From NCBI GenBank assembly GCA_963682175.1, contig OY821777.1, positions 16,698,001 to 16,762,000 on the forward strand: a stretch of DNA of 64,000 nt, in the 5' to 3' direction. The translations under genes and the position numbers were made by a program. The first letter of the stretch is position 1, and each line of letters opens with the position of its first letter. Shown in pieces: positions 35,395 to 46,306 of the stretch. The stretch comes from Triglochin maritima (Eukaryota > Streptophyta > Magnoliopsida > Alismatales > Juncaginaceae). The notes below the pieces were generated by a model. That model had not been told where the DNA came from. It did no database searches and saw only the letters and a program-made list of their open reading frames with translations.

Positions 35395-36205
35395 GAGTTC
35401 CTATTATGTCCTGGTTTTTTGCAGTTGTCGCATGTTTCTTGTGGTTTGTTTCCGTTTTTTTATTGGTTTGAGGTTTTTCGGTGAAAAACGCTTGAGATTC
35501 TGATGTTTGATCGGTAGTCTGAGCGGTGGTCCGGCGGGACTCTTCCCGTTGGATCATCACGATGATGGACGCGAGATCTGGAAGTTCTGGGGTCATAAGG
35601 ACTTGACTCCGGATGGCTTCATAGTTGTCGTCAAGTCCGATGAGGAACTGGTAGATGTGGTACCTTTCTTTGTGCTCGAGTATGACCTTCGGGTCAGTAG
35701 TCGCTGGCTCGTAGATGGCGAGCTCATCCCACCCGCGCTGGAGTGTCCCGAGATACTCCGTGATGGTTTGTCCTTGTTGTTTTGTCTGTGATATGTCTGG
35801 TTTTAGTTTAAATATATGAGTGAAGTTGTGGGTTTTACCGTAGATGTTTTGGATCACGTCCCAGAGTTCTTTTGCTGAGTTTTTGTAGAGGAAGATGGCA
35901 CCGATTTTTGGTTGCATGGAGTTGATCACCCATGACATGACGAGGTGGTCCATCGCCTGCCACTCTTCTTGTTTTGTTTCAATGTTTTCTTCGTCAGGTT
36001 TTCTTGACGTTCCGGTGATGTGTCCGAGTTTGCCCTTTCCACTGAGGGCCAGTGTAATCGCCCGTGCCCATGACAAATAATTTTGTCCATTGAGCAGTTG
36101 TGATACCAATCTTGGGGCTTTTACTTCTGGATCCGTCATTTCTGATTTTTCCCTTGGGTTTGGATGTCGGTTTTTTTGGTCACCTTCAACCCCCTTGAGA
36201 GGCAA
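35285..36205 (-). pseudogene. Ty1-copia gag fragment
   Basis: The 306-codon frame has APRLVSQLLNGQNYLSWARA, HLVMSWVINSMQPKIG, TITEYLGTLQRGWDEL and MIQREESRR, closely similar to the Gag of the copia host at 39971. The knuckle region is degenerate (HKKHATTAKNQDI), and after it the reading runs into Ty3 sequence near 35390. The matching LTR and primer site lie just upstream (36301-36516). Confidence 0.75.
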
Positions 36206-36314
36206 AGATGATGATTTTTCTGGTGTTGTTTTTTCTGAGGTTTTCCGGTGATGAGTTCAGAGAACTCTAAGGATCACCGGTGATGAGAAAGTATGGGTCG
36301 ATGCTCTGATATCA

Positions 36315-36516
36315 TATAGAGAAACAGAGATGAACGAAAAAAAAGGAGATATTATTTTTTAATTCTGAGTTACATGATTTATATATAAGTTGTTGGTGAC
36401 TGTTTGTGCATAAGTGAACAGACGCATTTGTTGGTTTGATTTATTTCTTGGTGATGAAGGTGCGATTCGGAGGTGGGCGCTTCGTATCCAGGTGTGATGT
36501 TTTGGTTCTTTCAACA
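36315..36516 (-). repeat. 5' LTR of the copia fragment, 202 bp
   Basis: On the minus strand it starts TGTTGAAAGAACC and runs to the primer site TGATATCAGAGC (36303-36314). Length and start resemble the 207-bp LTR of the copia host at 39506 (TGTTGAAGAACTC). Confidence 0.65.
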
Positions 36517-37109
36517 TCAACAAAACGTCTAATGGTTTGATAAATTATTATATCCTTGTAGTGTTCCAACACCAACAGAAAAAAAAGAACAAGAGGTGGA
36601 GTGGGAGATCCAAATGTTACTGATGGGGTGCAATCTATTGTTGGTGTTGGAGATCAGGTTGCTGATGGTCGGAATGCGGAAAGAACCCAATTCGGTTGGT
36701 CGTTTGAGATGCAAAAGAACTATGAAATGATGATAGTATCGGGTTATAGCAGTGTTGAAGCAATGGAGACATTATTTACATCTTAGGATTGCTTGTTTTT
36801 TGTTACAGCAGTTGGTTTGGTTGGTGTGTTAGCTGCAATGTTGATGGAACACGATTTAATCTGTTTTGTTCTTGTTGTTTGAATTGTGGAATATTATGTA
36901 CGTCCCTGAGGAATGAGGATTGACTGAAATGCAGCATTGCTCCATTGTGTTGATTGCATCTCATGTTGCTAAGGTTGATTACAATGTTTCCATTTGGTGG
37001 CAATCTGATGTTGCATGGTGTTGAAATGCAGAAATTTTAGAAATGCCGCTGCATGGTTGGTTCATGCTGCTGGAATTCAGGTTTATGTTGGTTGGTTGAT
37101 GTTGCATTT
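36517..37109. other. Low-information stretch with one small ORF
   Basis: A 61-codon plus frame (36601-36786) reads GWSFEMQKNYEMMIVSGYSS near its middle. I do not recognise it, and it may be captured or decayed gene sequence. Confidence 0.3.
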
Positions 37110-37995
37110 ACTTACAAGTTTATGGTGCACTTGCCCGGGCGTTGGGCGTCCCGGGCAGACGCACAGGTGCCCTGGGGTGGGGGGCAGGTGTCCCCCCTAT
37201 TGGCCTAATTTTTTTTTAAAAAAATATTATTTTTGTTTAGGGTAAAAAAATATAAATTCGTTTTAAATTGTTTTTTCAAAAAAAACATTTCTAAAAAAAT
37301 GTTTTTTTATTTGTTTTGATTTTGTAGAAATTGTTTTGTGAATTTTTTTATATTTTAGCTATGATTGATATCCAAATAAGTGGAGGGGAAACAAGGTAAG
37401 ATGGATGGGGGTAGTATGGTCGATGTTAAGGGGGTTTTTGGGTGGGTTGAGTGAGCTGACGTGGCAGAGAGAAGCTGACGTGACAGAGAGATGGAGCAGG
37501 GCGCCCGGGGTAGCCCGGGCACTGTTAAAAGTGCTCTTAGTGGTGCAAAAAACCATGACGCCCGACATATAACACCTGACACATCCGCATGGAGAGGGAC
37601 ACGTCTCCCGCCCAATTTTCCACCCGGGCGAGTGGATCAAGGGGGCATGTGGCCCCCTGATTGGTTTATATATATATATATATATATAATTTAAAAAAAA
37701 TATGTAAAAATGTTTTTAAAATTATTTTAAATCATTTTTTCAAAACAAATATGAAATATATTTTTATTTGTTTATATTTAAAAAAAATTGATATATTTTT
37801 TGTGCTTTACCCAGAATTGATCCCAAATAACGTGGATGGGAAAGAATGTAGGGCGTCTAAGTTGTTCCTGGGTGTGGTTAAGGAAAATTTGGGGAGGTTG
37901 GTTTGTGCTGGCGTGACAGGAAGAAAAGGTGATGTGGCTGAGAGAGAAAATAAGACGCCCAGAAAGTGTCCGGGCTCTGATAAAGATGCTCTTAA
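37110..37995. repeat. Two adjacent MITE-like repeats, each ~430-455 bp
   Basis: Both units have GC-rich ends (CCCGGGC motifs) around an AT-rich centre. They share the order of landmarks (CCCCCT..ATTGG, TTGAT.CCAAATAA, GTGAC..GAGA) and the end GTTAAAAGTGCTCTTA / GATAAAGATGCTCTTA (37539 and 37994). The units are well diverged. The TTA at the ends would fit PIF/Harbinger-type insertion, but no clear left ends were found. Confidence 0.4.
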
Positions 37996-38330
37996 ACCTT
38001 TGCTAGTAGTGGATAATAAGCTGATTTGGTTGTTTGTTACGTCAGAATAGACAAAAAGTGAATGAGTAAGAGCTGGTAATGGTTACGATCATAATTTTGA
38101 CTAAATTTTGGTTGGTTTTCGAAATACTAGTACCTCAGGAGGTTGGTTGCAATTCAACCCAAAAACCAAAAAGTAGCGTTATGTGTGTTGGTGTGGGACC
38201 CACATTTTGAATGACATTAGACCAATTAGTTGTAAAAAGTAATGACATTATGATAAATATTGTTGTACGATGACATAAAGTGAAATAATGTGTTTTGTAA
38301 CGACACCTAAGCAAAAAAATCGTATTTTGA

Positions 38331-39505
38331 AATGAATCTCAATTTTCTTTATATATATGCATTTAAGTTCATCCGTGCTCTGATTTTTGTTATAATTTCA
38401 CGTATTTTCTTAAAACCTACAAAATCAAACAAACATACCCGATATAGCATTATTTAAATACAAAAATAAGATAATAGTGGAGATAAAAATGATAAATTTT
38501 GATACTTATCAGTTATCTAAACCTTATTTGGTCAACCGAACTCTTAATTTTGACCATGTCAACTCTTTACTGAGAACAATCGTTCTTCAAACGGTCAACC
38601 GAATTTGTACATATTTCAAACAAACATACCCGATATAGCATTATTTAAATTTCCACATCTCACCAACTCTCCTAGGCGGCTGGTAGAGTTAGAAGCCTTA
38701 TAAATAGGATTACATACATGAATTTAAGACATCAAGACACATCTCTATACTTTTATCGTTTGTGTCCAAATTTCAAACATCTTCAAGCTCCCATTTCCAG
38801 CACCCATACCCTAATCTTCATCACTTGTATATCAATTCCAATCTCATATTCAAGTGTGCTCAAATTTATTCTATGTGAACGTGTGCTCGTGGCCGTTCTC
38901 ACATTCGATGTACTGTTGTGGTTGAGATGGATTCGATGGTCGAATTCCTAAATTTCACATTCTGTATTAAGTTGGGAGATCATGCATCCACAAACTCTGA
39001 AGTATGATTAGTTTGCAAAACAAAACAAAAAATTACGAAAATTAATTAAATTCAGAAGGAAAGGAAATCTAGGTATATACCAGAAATTCACGGTTTCTAG
39101 TACTTTAAAGTCTATACCAGAACATTATTTCCCCCATTCATTCTGCACCAACACAATTAAGTTGAACTAAGAAACTACATTATTAATTTTTTATTGCTCA
39201 TACTTCCAGTGTTAATATTAATTTTAGAACTACTTACCAACATTTGCAGTTTTGCACCTACCTCTCTAAAGTAGAAGTGTAGAACTTCTAGGATTAGAAT
39301 ACTAAGTTTAATCTAATGACATTGTGAAACTTCTTCGAATCAGATATCATCATACGATTGAAACTGCACAATTATTTAACAATAAATTAAAAGAAAAAAA
39401 TTCAATCAACATCCTTCATTTCACTTCGATCTCTGTTAAATACTAACGATATTGGCAAACTAGAAAAGGACATGTTCGCAAAATACTCAGAAAAACAGGG
39501 ACTAC
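38331..39505. other. LTR-like debris with promoter-like core; no gene
   Basis: GGTCAACCGAA motifs near 38540 and 38590, a plus-strand TATAAATAGG at 38699-38708 and a C/T-rich downstream stretch resemble the U3-R part of a SIRE-like copia LTR. A ~37-bp direct repeat (ACATACCCGATATAGCATTA) occurs at about 38434 and 38625. The remainder to 39505 shows nothing recognisable. Confidence 0.35.
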
Positions 39506-39712
39506 TGTTGAAGAACTCGAGGCTCAGACTTAATACATCATCAATGCCACCTCTCGGAACTCTACCATACAACTAATTGCATCTCATCATCCAAAGATCA
39601 TAAATGTTTCCCGTTACCATTCCAAACGGCTAGATTACTAATCTACTATATAAACACATGTATTTGTAAACACAAATTAAGAATAATACAACAGATAATC
39701 ACATTTTCTACA
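39506..39712 (+). repeat. Copia B 5' LTR, 207 bp
   Basis: TGTTGAAG...TTTTCTACA, followed directly by the primer site. It contains a TATATAAACAC core promoter-like stretch near 39648-39658. Confidence 0.95.
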
Positions 39713-39725
39713 TGGTATCAGAGCG
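39713..39725 (+). other. Primer-binding site of copia B (initiator tRNA-Met)
   Basis: TGGTATCAGAGCG directly follows the LTR, the classic Ty1-copia primer site. Confidence 0.92.
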
Positions 39726-40185
39726 TCGATCTCAGATCTAGGAGGAGGATCATCGGAGGCGAACCTCCGTTCCCCCCCTCCGTCTTTCTCCTTTCATCAT
39801 AGACTCCTTCCACAAAAAAAAGGAAAACCCAAAACCAAGCTTCCCTCATTCATCCCAAAAAAAACCATCACCGGTCATCTGACCTCAGACCCTGTTTTTT
39901 GTTCTCATCAGAATCACCCAAATCCAAAAAAAAACCATCATCAGTCTACTGACCTCAGAAAAAGCTCGCCATGACTTCAGAAGGATCCACGCCACAACGA
40001 CTCACCACCCAACTCCTCTCGGGGGCAAATTATCTGCCCTGGGCTCGGTCGGTCTCGTTATCACTCAGCGGCAAAGGGAAACTTGGCCATATCTCGGGAC
40101 GCACACCAAAACCAGACACTGACGACGAAAAATTTGAGGAATGGCAAACCTCTGATCATCTGGTGATGACCTGGGTGTTGAACTC

Positions 40186-41332
40186 TGATGAAAATTTTAT
40201 TTATACCGCAAGTGCACGGCGTCTATGAAGACGTGGCAAGTACGGGTCGAACACAAGGAGGGAGAGATTTCGTTATTTTTGTTATTTTCGATTAGGGGAA
40301 GAAGGGAGAGAAGAATTAATTTGGGTTTTTGGATTAATTATCTAAAGTACGAAACAAAAGCAATTAGAATTAAAACAAGAAATAAGAAGAGAAATCCGTT
40401 GGGTGGAGGTCTAGACTTAGGTTTAGATTGGAGAATGGAGAAACTTGAAATAAATCATGTTAGTTATGAAGCATTACAAGATAAATGATTTAACATAAAC
40501 TCAAGTAATCAAAATATACTAATCATGAACTTAAAACAATAACATGCATTCATCTTCTCTACCCCTAATTCCATCACCTCCACCCTTTGGAAAGAGTTAG
40601 AAACTCATGGAGGGAGGAAGAAGAAGGGATCCTAGAGACATTAAAATAAAATAAAAACAAAACAAAATAAAACAGAATTTTATTACTAATGATCCAAGAC
40701 CAAAGGTTCAAAAAATGTGTTACATTCGTCCTACAGGGCTATTTATAGCCGATACAGGGGATACCAATACATAAAAGGATAGTACACGCGTCGACCCAAC
40801 ACTGGACGAAAATCGGGCACACAGATCACCTCTGGTGCGGCGAAATCGCCGCACAATGCATGGGAGGTGTGGCTAATTCGCCGCCCAGGTTGATGGGATC
40901 GGGTCCGGATTTCTGCGGTGCGTTTATGGCATGATTTGATCTTTATTTGCGCGTCTGGATGATTTGTTTCCATTCTTTTGAGCTCCGGATTAATTCCTTC
41001 CATTGTTGGAGATTTATATTTGATTTTTCTTTTGACTTTCTCCACACAATAACTTGGTCCTTTTATTTTGCAATTAAGTCTTTGACCTTTTTGTAATTAG
41101 CTCCTTGAATGCTTTTATGCTTGGATGCATTTCTATTTGAAACCCGATAAACTTGAACTCGGTCTTTATGATAGAAATGAATCCTTTGCACGCGTTTATG
41201 CTCGGAATGTGGGTAATTTGCATCCAGGTCCCTGTATTCTGTAAATACGACTAAACACATACCTTAGTAGCATTTATTGATATAAAAGTAATCTAAATGA
41301 AAGACATATGATGCAATGTATGCAATGCATCA
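40186..41332 (-). repeat. Element 4 3' LTR, 1147 bp
   Basis: TGATGAAAA...GCATCA, almost identical to 46307-47462 apart from a ~9-bp gap in the GGGTTTTT(GGGATTTTT)GG stretch and a few substitutions. The palindrome GTGCGGCGAAATCGCCGCAC lies at 40835-40854. Confidence 0.95.
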
Positions 41333-41350
41333 AATACCCCCCACACCTAG
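41333..41350 (-). other. Polypurine tract of element 4
   Basis: The minus strand reads TAGGTGTGGGGGGTATTT, adjoining the 3' LTR. Confidence 0.85.
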
Positions 41351-41429
41351 ATTTTGCTAGTCCCTAGCAAAGCAGAATATAAGAAAAATGAAAGCAGGGA
41401 AATCCTAACTCACTTTCGTAGGAATCACG

Positions 41430-41497
41430 GTTGCACTTAGCATGTGCAACAAGCCTTTAAACCTTCAAGTTGCCTTAGAGGACGAGTTTTGTCTCGT
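41430..41497 (-). other. Conserved stem-loops in element 4 3' region
   Basis: GTTGCAC/GTGCAAC (41430-41450) is unchanged from elements 1 and 3. The second stem is CCTTCAAG/CTTAGAGG (41462-41481) with the same TTGC loop; two T-A pairs of element 1 have become A-T, and one pair is lost. A third small stem ACGAG/CTCGT follows (41482-41497). Confidence 0.5.
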
Positions 41498-42342
41498 GAG
41501 GGTTTTCAGTTGACACACCCACAAAGTCTTAATCCAACATTCCATTAATAGCTCTTAATATCTCTGCCTTAACCTTATACATCTCACTTAAAGTTCTCGC
41601 ATGCTCATTATACAGTTCTAACTTATAAGAGTTTGACTTGGTCTTTATTCCTCCAACATTCACACCACTAACCCCTCTACACATGTTATCACATAAATTA
41701 TTTTGCACGCCTCCTCTGGTGGTGAAGTATCATTTGGATCAACCATGGCATGGATCATTCTTTTAGCTTTGGGCCTTGAGTATTATTATTATTATTTTTT
41801 ATTTTTTATTTTTTTTTCGTGATTCAACACATTTGCTTTTTGACACTTTTACCCTTTTGCATTCGTGTAGCGAGTTTGGTTGATAATCCCGAGCTGGTAG
41901 ACTCAAGTTACCGGGTTTCAAGATACCCCTACGGACCAGTGACTCAAAGGCTTGGGCTTTTGTAATCATTTTGCAAAATGTGCTTTCCTCACTTTATTCC
42001 TTTATTTTTACTTTTATTTTCCTCAAGGCTTAATTGCTATTAGAAGTCCACACTTCCCGGTATATTTTCCTCAACCTCTGCTTTTTATCAACCACTTCAA
42101 AGATTTGATTCATCCAATTTAAGTGCATACATGTCTTACAAGGGTCATGGGTTATTTCTTTGGAACTTAGATTTATGTCATAATTTCTATAAGCAGAACT
42201 ATATAATAAGGAACAAAAACTTAATGCAATTTGTACACGGGTTTTGGCAGTTCAATCTTAAGCTATGTCATAGAATATTGAATTTTTTTTTTTTTAAACT
42301 AAAGCAGAACAGAAAATCAAATAGATAGATATGTACATTTAT

Positions 42343-42360
42343 AAACACCCCCCACACCTA
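42343..42360 (-). other. Internal polypurine-like tract of element 4
   Basis: The minus strand reads TAGGTGTGGGGGGTGTTT, 93 bp past the gag-protease stop. Confidence 0.55.
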
Positions 42361-42452
42361 AATCATGCATTGTCCTCAATGTATGCATAGATAAAATAAA
42401 TGCACTTATTACCTGAGTCGGCTTGCGGTAGAGGGGTTGAGTTTGCTCAAAG

Positions 42453-44978
42453 TCAACCATAATCAGAACTGGATTGAATGACACCATGTTGGTGCATGTA
42501 TCCAGTTGAATTGTTCCCCATGTTGACTTGAGGAAAAGATTCCACTCTTCTCACTTGAATTGGTTCGCTTGTTTGCTCGAGTGATGGTGGTTGGGTAAAT
42601 GAATTACTCCCTTTTTTCTTGCTTCCTTTTTGCTTATGTGATGATTTATTTGATTCAGAATTCTGATAAATACGTGCTCTCATCACAACATCACTTGGGT
42701 TGCATATTAGTTCTGGCTCATTATCAATATGGAAGATATTAAATTCTGCTTTTAAGTTCCCGAAAGATAATTGCATGAGCCCATTTCGACAGTTTATTAA
42801 TGCTTCCGAAGTGGCTAAAAAGGGTCTACCTAGAATTACAGGGATTTGTCGATTAGGATTTACAACAGGTTCAGTATCAAGTACGACAAAATCCACTGGA
42901 TAAATGAAGTCACCAACCTTAATCAAAACGTCCTCTACTATACCTCTCGGTTTCTTAACAGAACAATCAGCGAATTGGAGGGTTGTCCTAGAGGGTTTCA
43001 GCGGACCAAGGTTGAGTTGCTCGTAGACAGAAAATGGGAGCAAGTTAACGCTTGCACCAAGGTCTAGAAGGGCTTTATTGATAAACGTATCTCCTATTGA
43101 ACATGAAATTGTGGGACACCCCGGGTCCTTATATTTTATAGGAGATGTGTTGGAAAGAATTGAGCATATGTTTGCAGTTAAGAATGCCTTCTTTGGTACA
43201 TTCGTTTTTCTCTTTTTAGTGCACAAATCTTTCAAGAATTTAGCATAAGCAGGTATTTGTTGAATCATATCTAAGAGTGGAATATTCACCTTAACTTGCT
43301 TAAATACTTCTAAGATTTTCTCCATTTGTGCACTTGAGCTCTTCTTGAGTCTATTGGGAAATGGGGCTTTAGGAACATAGACTCGCTCAGGTTCAGGTTG
43401 AGCTATGGGTTCAGGTTGTGTAGGTGGGTTGGGCTTTTCAATTTGGACGTCGGGTTCAATGGTCAAGTCATATGTGGGTGCTTGATGGCTAGATTGATTA
43501 GTCATTCTAGGGTTTACCACATTATTGTCAATTTGTCTTCCGGACCGTAATGATACTACAGCATTGATTTGTTGGAACGGTCCTTCCTCATTAACCATTT
43601 GAACCGGTCTAGGGTTGTTATTTCCTGAAGGTGGTTGATAAGATTGATATTGATTATTAGTTCTGGGGTTCACCTCAGGTTGACTTGGAAATTGGCTCTT
43701 TTCTCTTTCACCTATTATCTGTGCTAATTGGCTGACCTGTGTCTCTAGCCTTTGGAATGATTGGTTGGTTGTTTGTATAAAAGTTGTCATTAAATTTTCT
43801 AATTTTGTCAACCTAACCTCATGATTTCCATTATTACCCCCAGATGATGTATTATTTTGGTTATATGGGGTTGGTTGTTGTCTAGGAGGTTGTCCTTGTT
43901 GGGTCCACGAAAAATTAGGATGATTACGCCAACCTGGGTTATAGGTTGATGCGTAAGGATCATTTCTAGAATTGTTAAATGTGGCATTAACATGTTCCAG
44001 GTTCACACAGTCCTCCATTAAATGACCAGTCTGACCACATCTTGAGCAGGGGATAGACAAGGGTTGATTCATTCGGGGTTGATTTTGTAGCTCTAGACTT
44101 TCCATTCTACGCATTAGGGTAGCTAGTTTTGCCTCAGCCGCTATGTTGGAGTCTATAGCTAAGACACCTGGTCGGGGTTGACTCGCTATTCTAGATCCAA
44201 TACTCGGGTTGATGGGTGTTCTAGCATTGTCCCATTGCATACTATTTTCAGCTAAATCCTCAAGAAAAGTCCAGGCATCATTTTCATTTTTGGACATAAA
44301 GTTCCCTTGGCTCACAGACTCTAGCATAACCCTAGATATGGGTGTCAATCCCTCATAAATAATTTGGCATAATTACCACTTCGGAATTCCGTGATGAGGG
44401 CATTGGGTCAAGACACTCTTAAATCTCTCAAGATAGGAATAGAACGGCTCGCTCTCAGACTGAACGAATGCAACAATTTCATTCCTAATCTTCATAGTCT
44501 TATGGTTGGGGAAATATTTTTTTAGGAAAACTTGAAAAAATTCGGCCCAACTTCTAATAGATCTTTCGGCTAGACTATATAGTCATTTCTTAGCGTCGTC
44601 CTTCAGTGCTAGAGGCACGAATTTCAGACGCACTGCCTCTTCAGGGACATGCTGGTATTGCATAAGAGAGCAGATTTCTTCAAATTCTCTAAGGAAGAGA
44701 TATGGATCTTCCCTAGAGGTGAACTTAGGCAGCATACTCATGTATTGTGCCTTAAGTTCGAAGTCGCGACCCGGTATGGTGGGCATGACGATGCACGATG
44801 GCTGAGCAGCCATCGTTGGGTAGCACCGATCCCTCAAAGTTATAGGTTGCGCAACAGGCGGGTCCACTACGTTCTCACCCATTAGATCCGGGTGAGGTGG
44901 TGCAACAGATGGGTTGGGGTTAAGCTCTAGACTGGAATCCAGATGAACTCGTGAGAGTCGATTGCTTAAATCCCGCAC
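42453..44978 (-). pseudogene. Element 4 gag-protease, two nonsense codons
   Basis: The long frame (42453-44348, 631 codons) includes the end of capsid, the knuckle CSRCGQTGHLMEDC, a helical segment (TFIQTTNQSFQRLETQVSQL) and a retropepsin (ALLDLGASVNLLPFSVYEQ, VILGRPFLAT), ending in SSSDYG as in element 3. The capsid part is broken by TGA at about 44582 (TGG in element 3, within KKWLYSL) and TAA near 44373 (CAA in element 3, within RWQLCQI). The lesions differ from the single one in element 3, so each copy decayed separately and the parent was presumably open. Confidence 0.88.
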
Positions 44979-46282
44979 CCAAATCTGAGTGCACCGGTTT
45001 GAATTAATTTTTGAATTTGAATTCGAAATTTAAATTTCAAATTCAATTCCAAGAATCAATTACTCTTTTTTTTTGAATTTTTGAATTTTAATTTATTTTT
45101 ATTTTTTTTTTAAAGGAAACAAACAATAGAAAGGTAAGGATGAGAAGGGAAAGAAGACTCAGACGAGAAGGGAAACTTAACTCTAAAGGATAAAAATTAG
45201 GGTTGGTCAGAAATTTCCTGAACAAGCACGGTCAAAACAATCCTAGACCTAGTGTCACCTAGATCTAGACGACTCCTAACTGGTTGAGTCGAATTGATTT
45301 GCTTGATTCACCTCCCTCACCAATCAAACCAAGTTGGCCAGTTAGTGTATAGCTAGTGGGGGCGCTTCCGACAGAGTCGGTGCCAATTAGACAACCACGT
45401 CGCTTGGAAGACTTTCGTCGACACAAAAACACTTTCTAGACACCAAATTGAATTCAATTAGCTTCAGGTCATAGCAAGTCAAACCAATCTCCTCCTTAAT
45501 TGAGTCCGAGTCCTTAGGGGCCAATGTCTAATTGATTTTAAATTTTAGGCTTAGGCGACACTTCAGGATTGTGGTTTGTGGGCTACGGGAGGGTGATGAA
45601 ATCCCCACCGTATCTTTTCCTACGGAGTTGCCCTTAAGATAGTTTAACTTAAATCTAGCAAAGATAGTCAAACAATGGTCCTTTTAATGGGGGCAATTGC
45701 AAGGTTGTATGCAACTAAATTATATGCTCTAATGCAATCGATAAAAACCTCGATACGTACCTTGCCTACAGCAATCTTCAACAAGTATTAATTTGCAAGA
45801 ATTTAGCAAGAATAATGCAAGCAAAACATTATATGATGCATGCACTAAGGTCTTTCTAATTTTTCCAATTTTAGGTCAGAGTTGAATTATTGCCAATTAT
45901 GGAATTGTAACCCTAACACGTGCAATTCTACGAAAGGAAACTTTTCAACTATTCAGATTTTACGAGAAAGGCAAGAAAAGTTACCTCCGCAATGCTCAGT
46001 CGGGTTCGCCGCCCGCTCTCGGAGATTCCAGTAGCTCAATGCGACCACCCAGAGATGCCGACGATGCCCCAGAAATTTGAAGACCCGAACCCACACTGGT
46101 GCGGCGATTCCGCCGCAAGCAGCCTTGTAGATGCGGCGATTCCGCCACCCAAGTGTCTCAGAACGCTCCCGGATTTCGCCGCGCGCTCTGTTGTCTCCTG
46201 CTACACAAATTCAAATACTTAGATCGCGCACAACGTAGACAGGAAAAAATCGAAAACACAAAAACACAAAATCTGCGTCGCC

Positions 46283-46300
46283 TCCCCGGCAACGGCGCCA
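46283..46300 (-). other. Primer-binding site of element 4 (tRNA-Asp)
   Basis: 18-nt match to the tRNA-Asp 3' end, six bases from the LTR edge. Confidence 0.92.
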
Positions 46301-46306
46301 AAAACT

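Larger units (their letters stand above)
33798..38330. mobile_element. Inverted-repeat-bounded segment, possible DNA transposon carrying retroelement pieces
   Basis: 33800-33935 is repeated in inverted orientation at 38180-38320, both containing ACTTTTTACAACTAATT and GGACCCACA. A weaker match extends the arms to about 230 bp. Each arm holds several spaced ATGTCATTAC units. The interior has a copia gag piece, a Ty3 RNase H piece, a copia LTR and two MITE-like repeats, but no transposase I recognise. Long terminal inverted repeats with captured sequence would fit a Mutator-like (Pack-MULE) element. Two copies of a small repeat in opposite orientation is the alternative. Confidence 0.4.

Noticed and set aside
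41333..42452. A hidden reverse transcriptase or integrase between protease and 3' LTR of elements 3/4
   Set aside because: About 1.1 kb only, with stops in all frames and no pol motifs on either strand.
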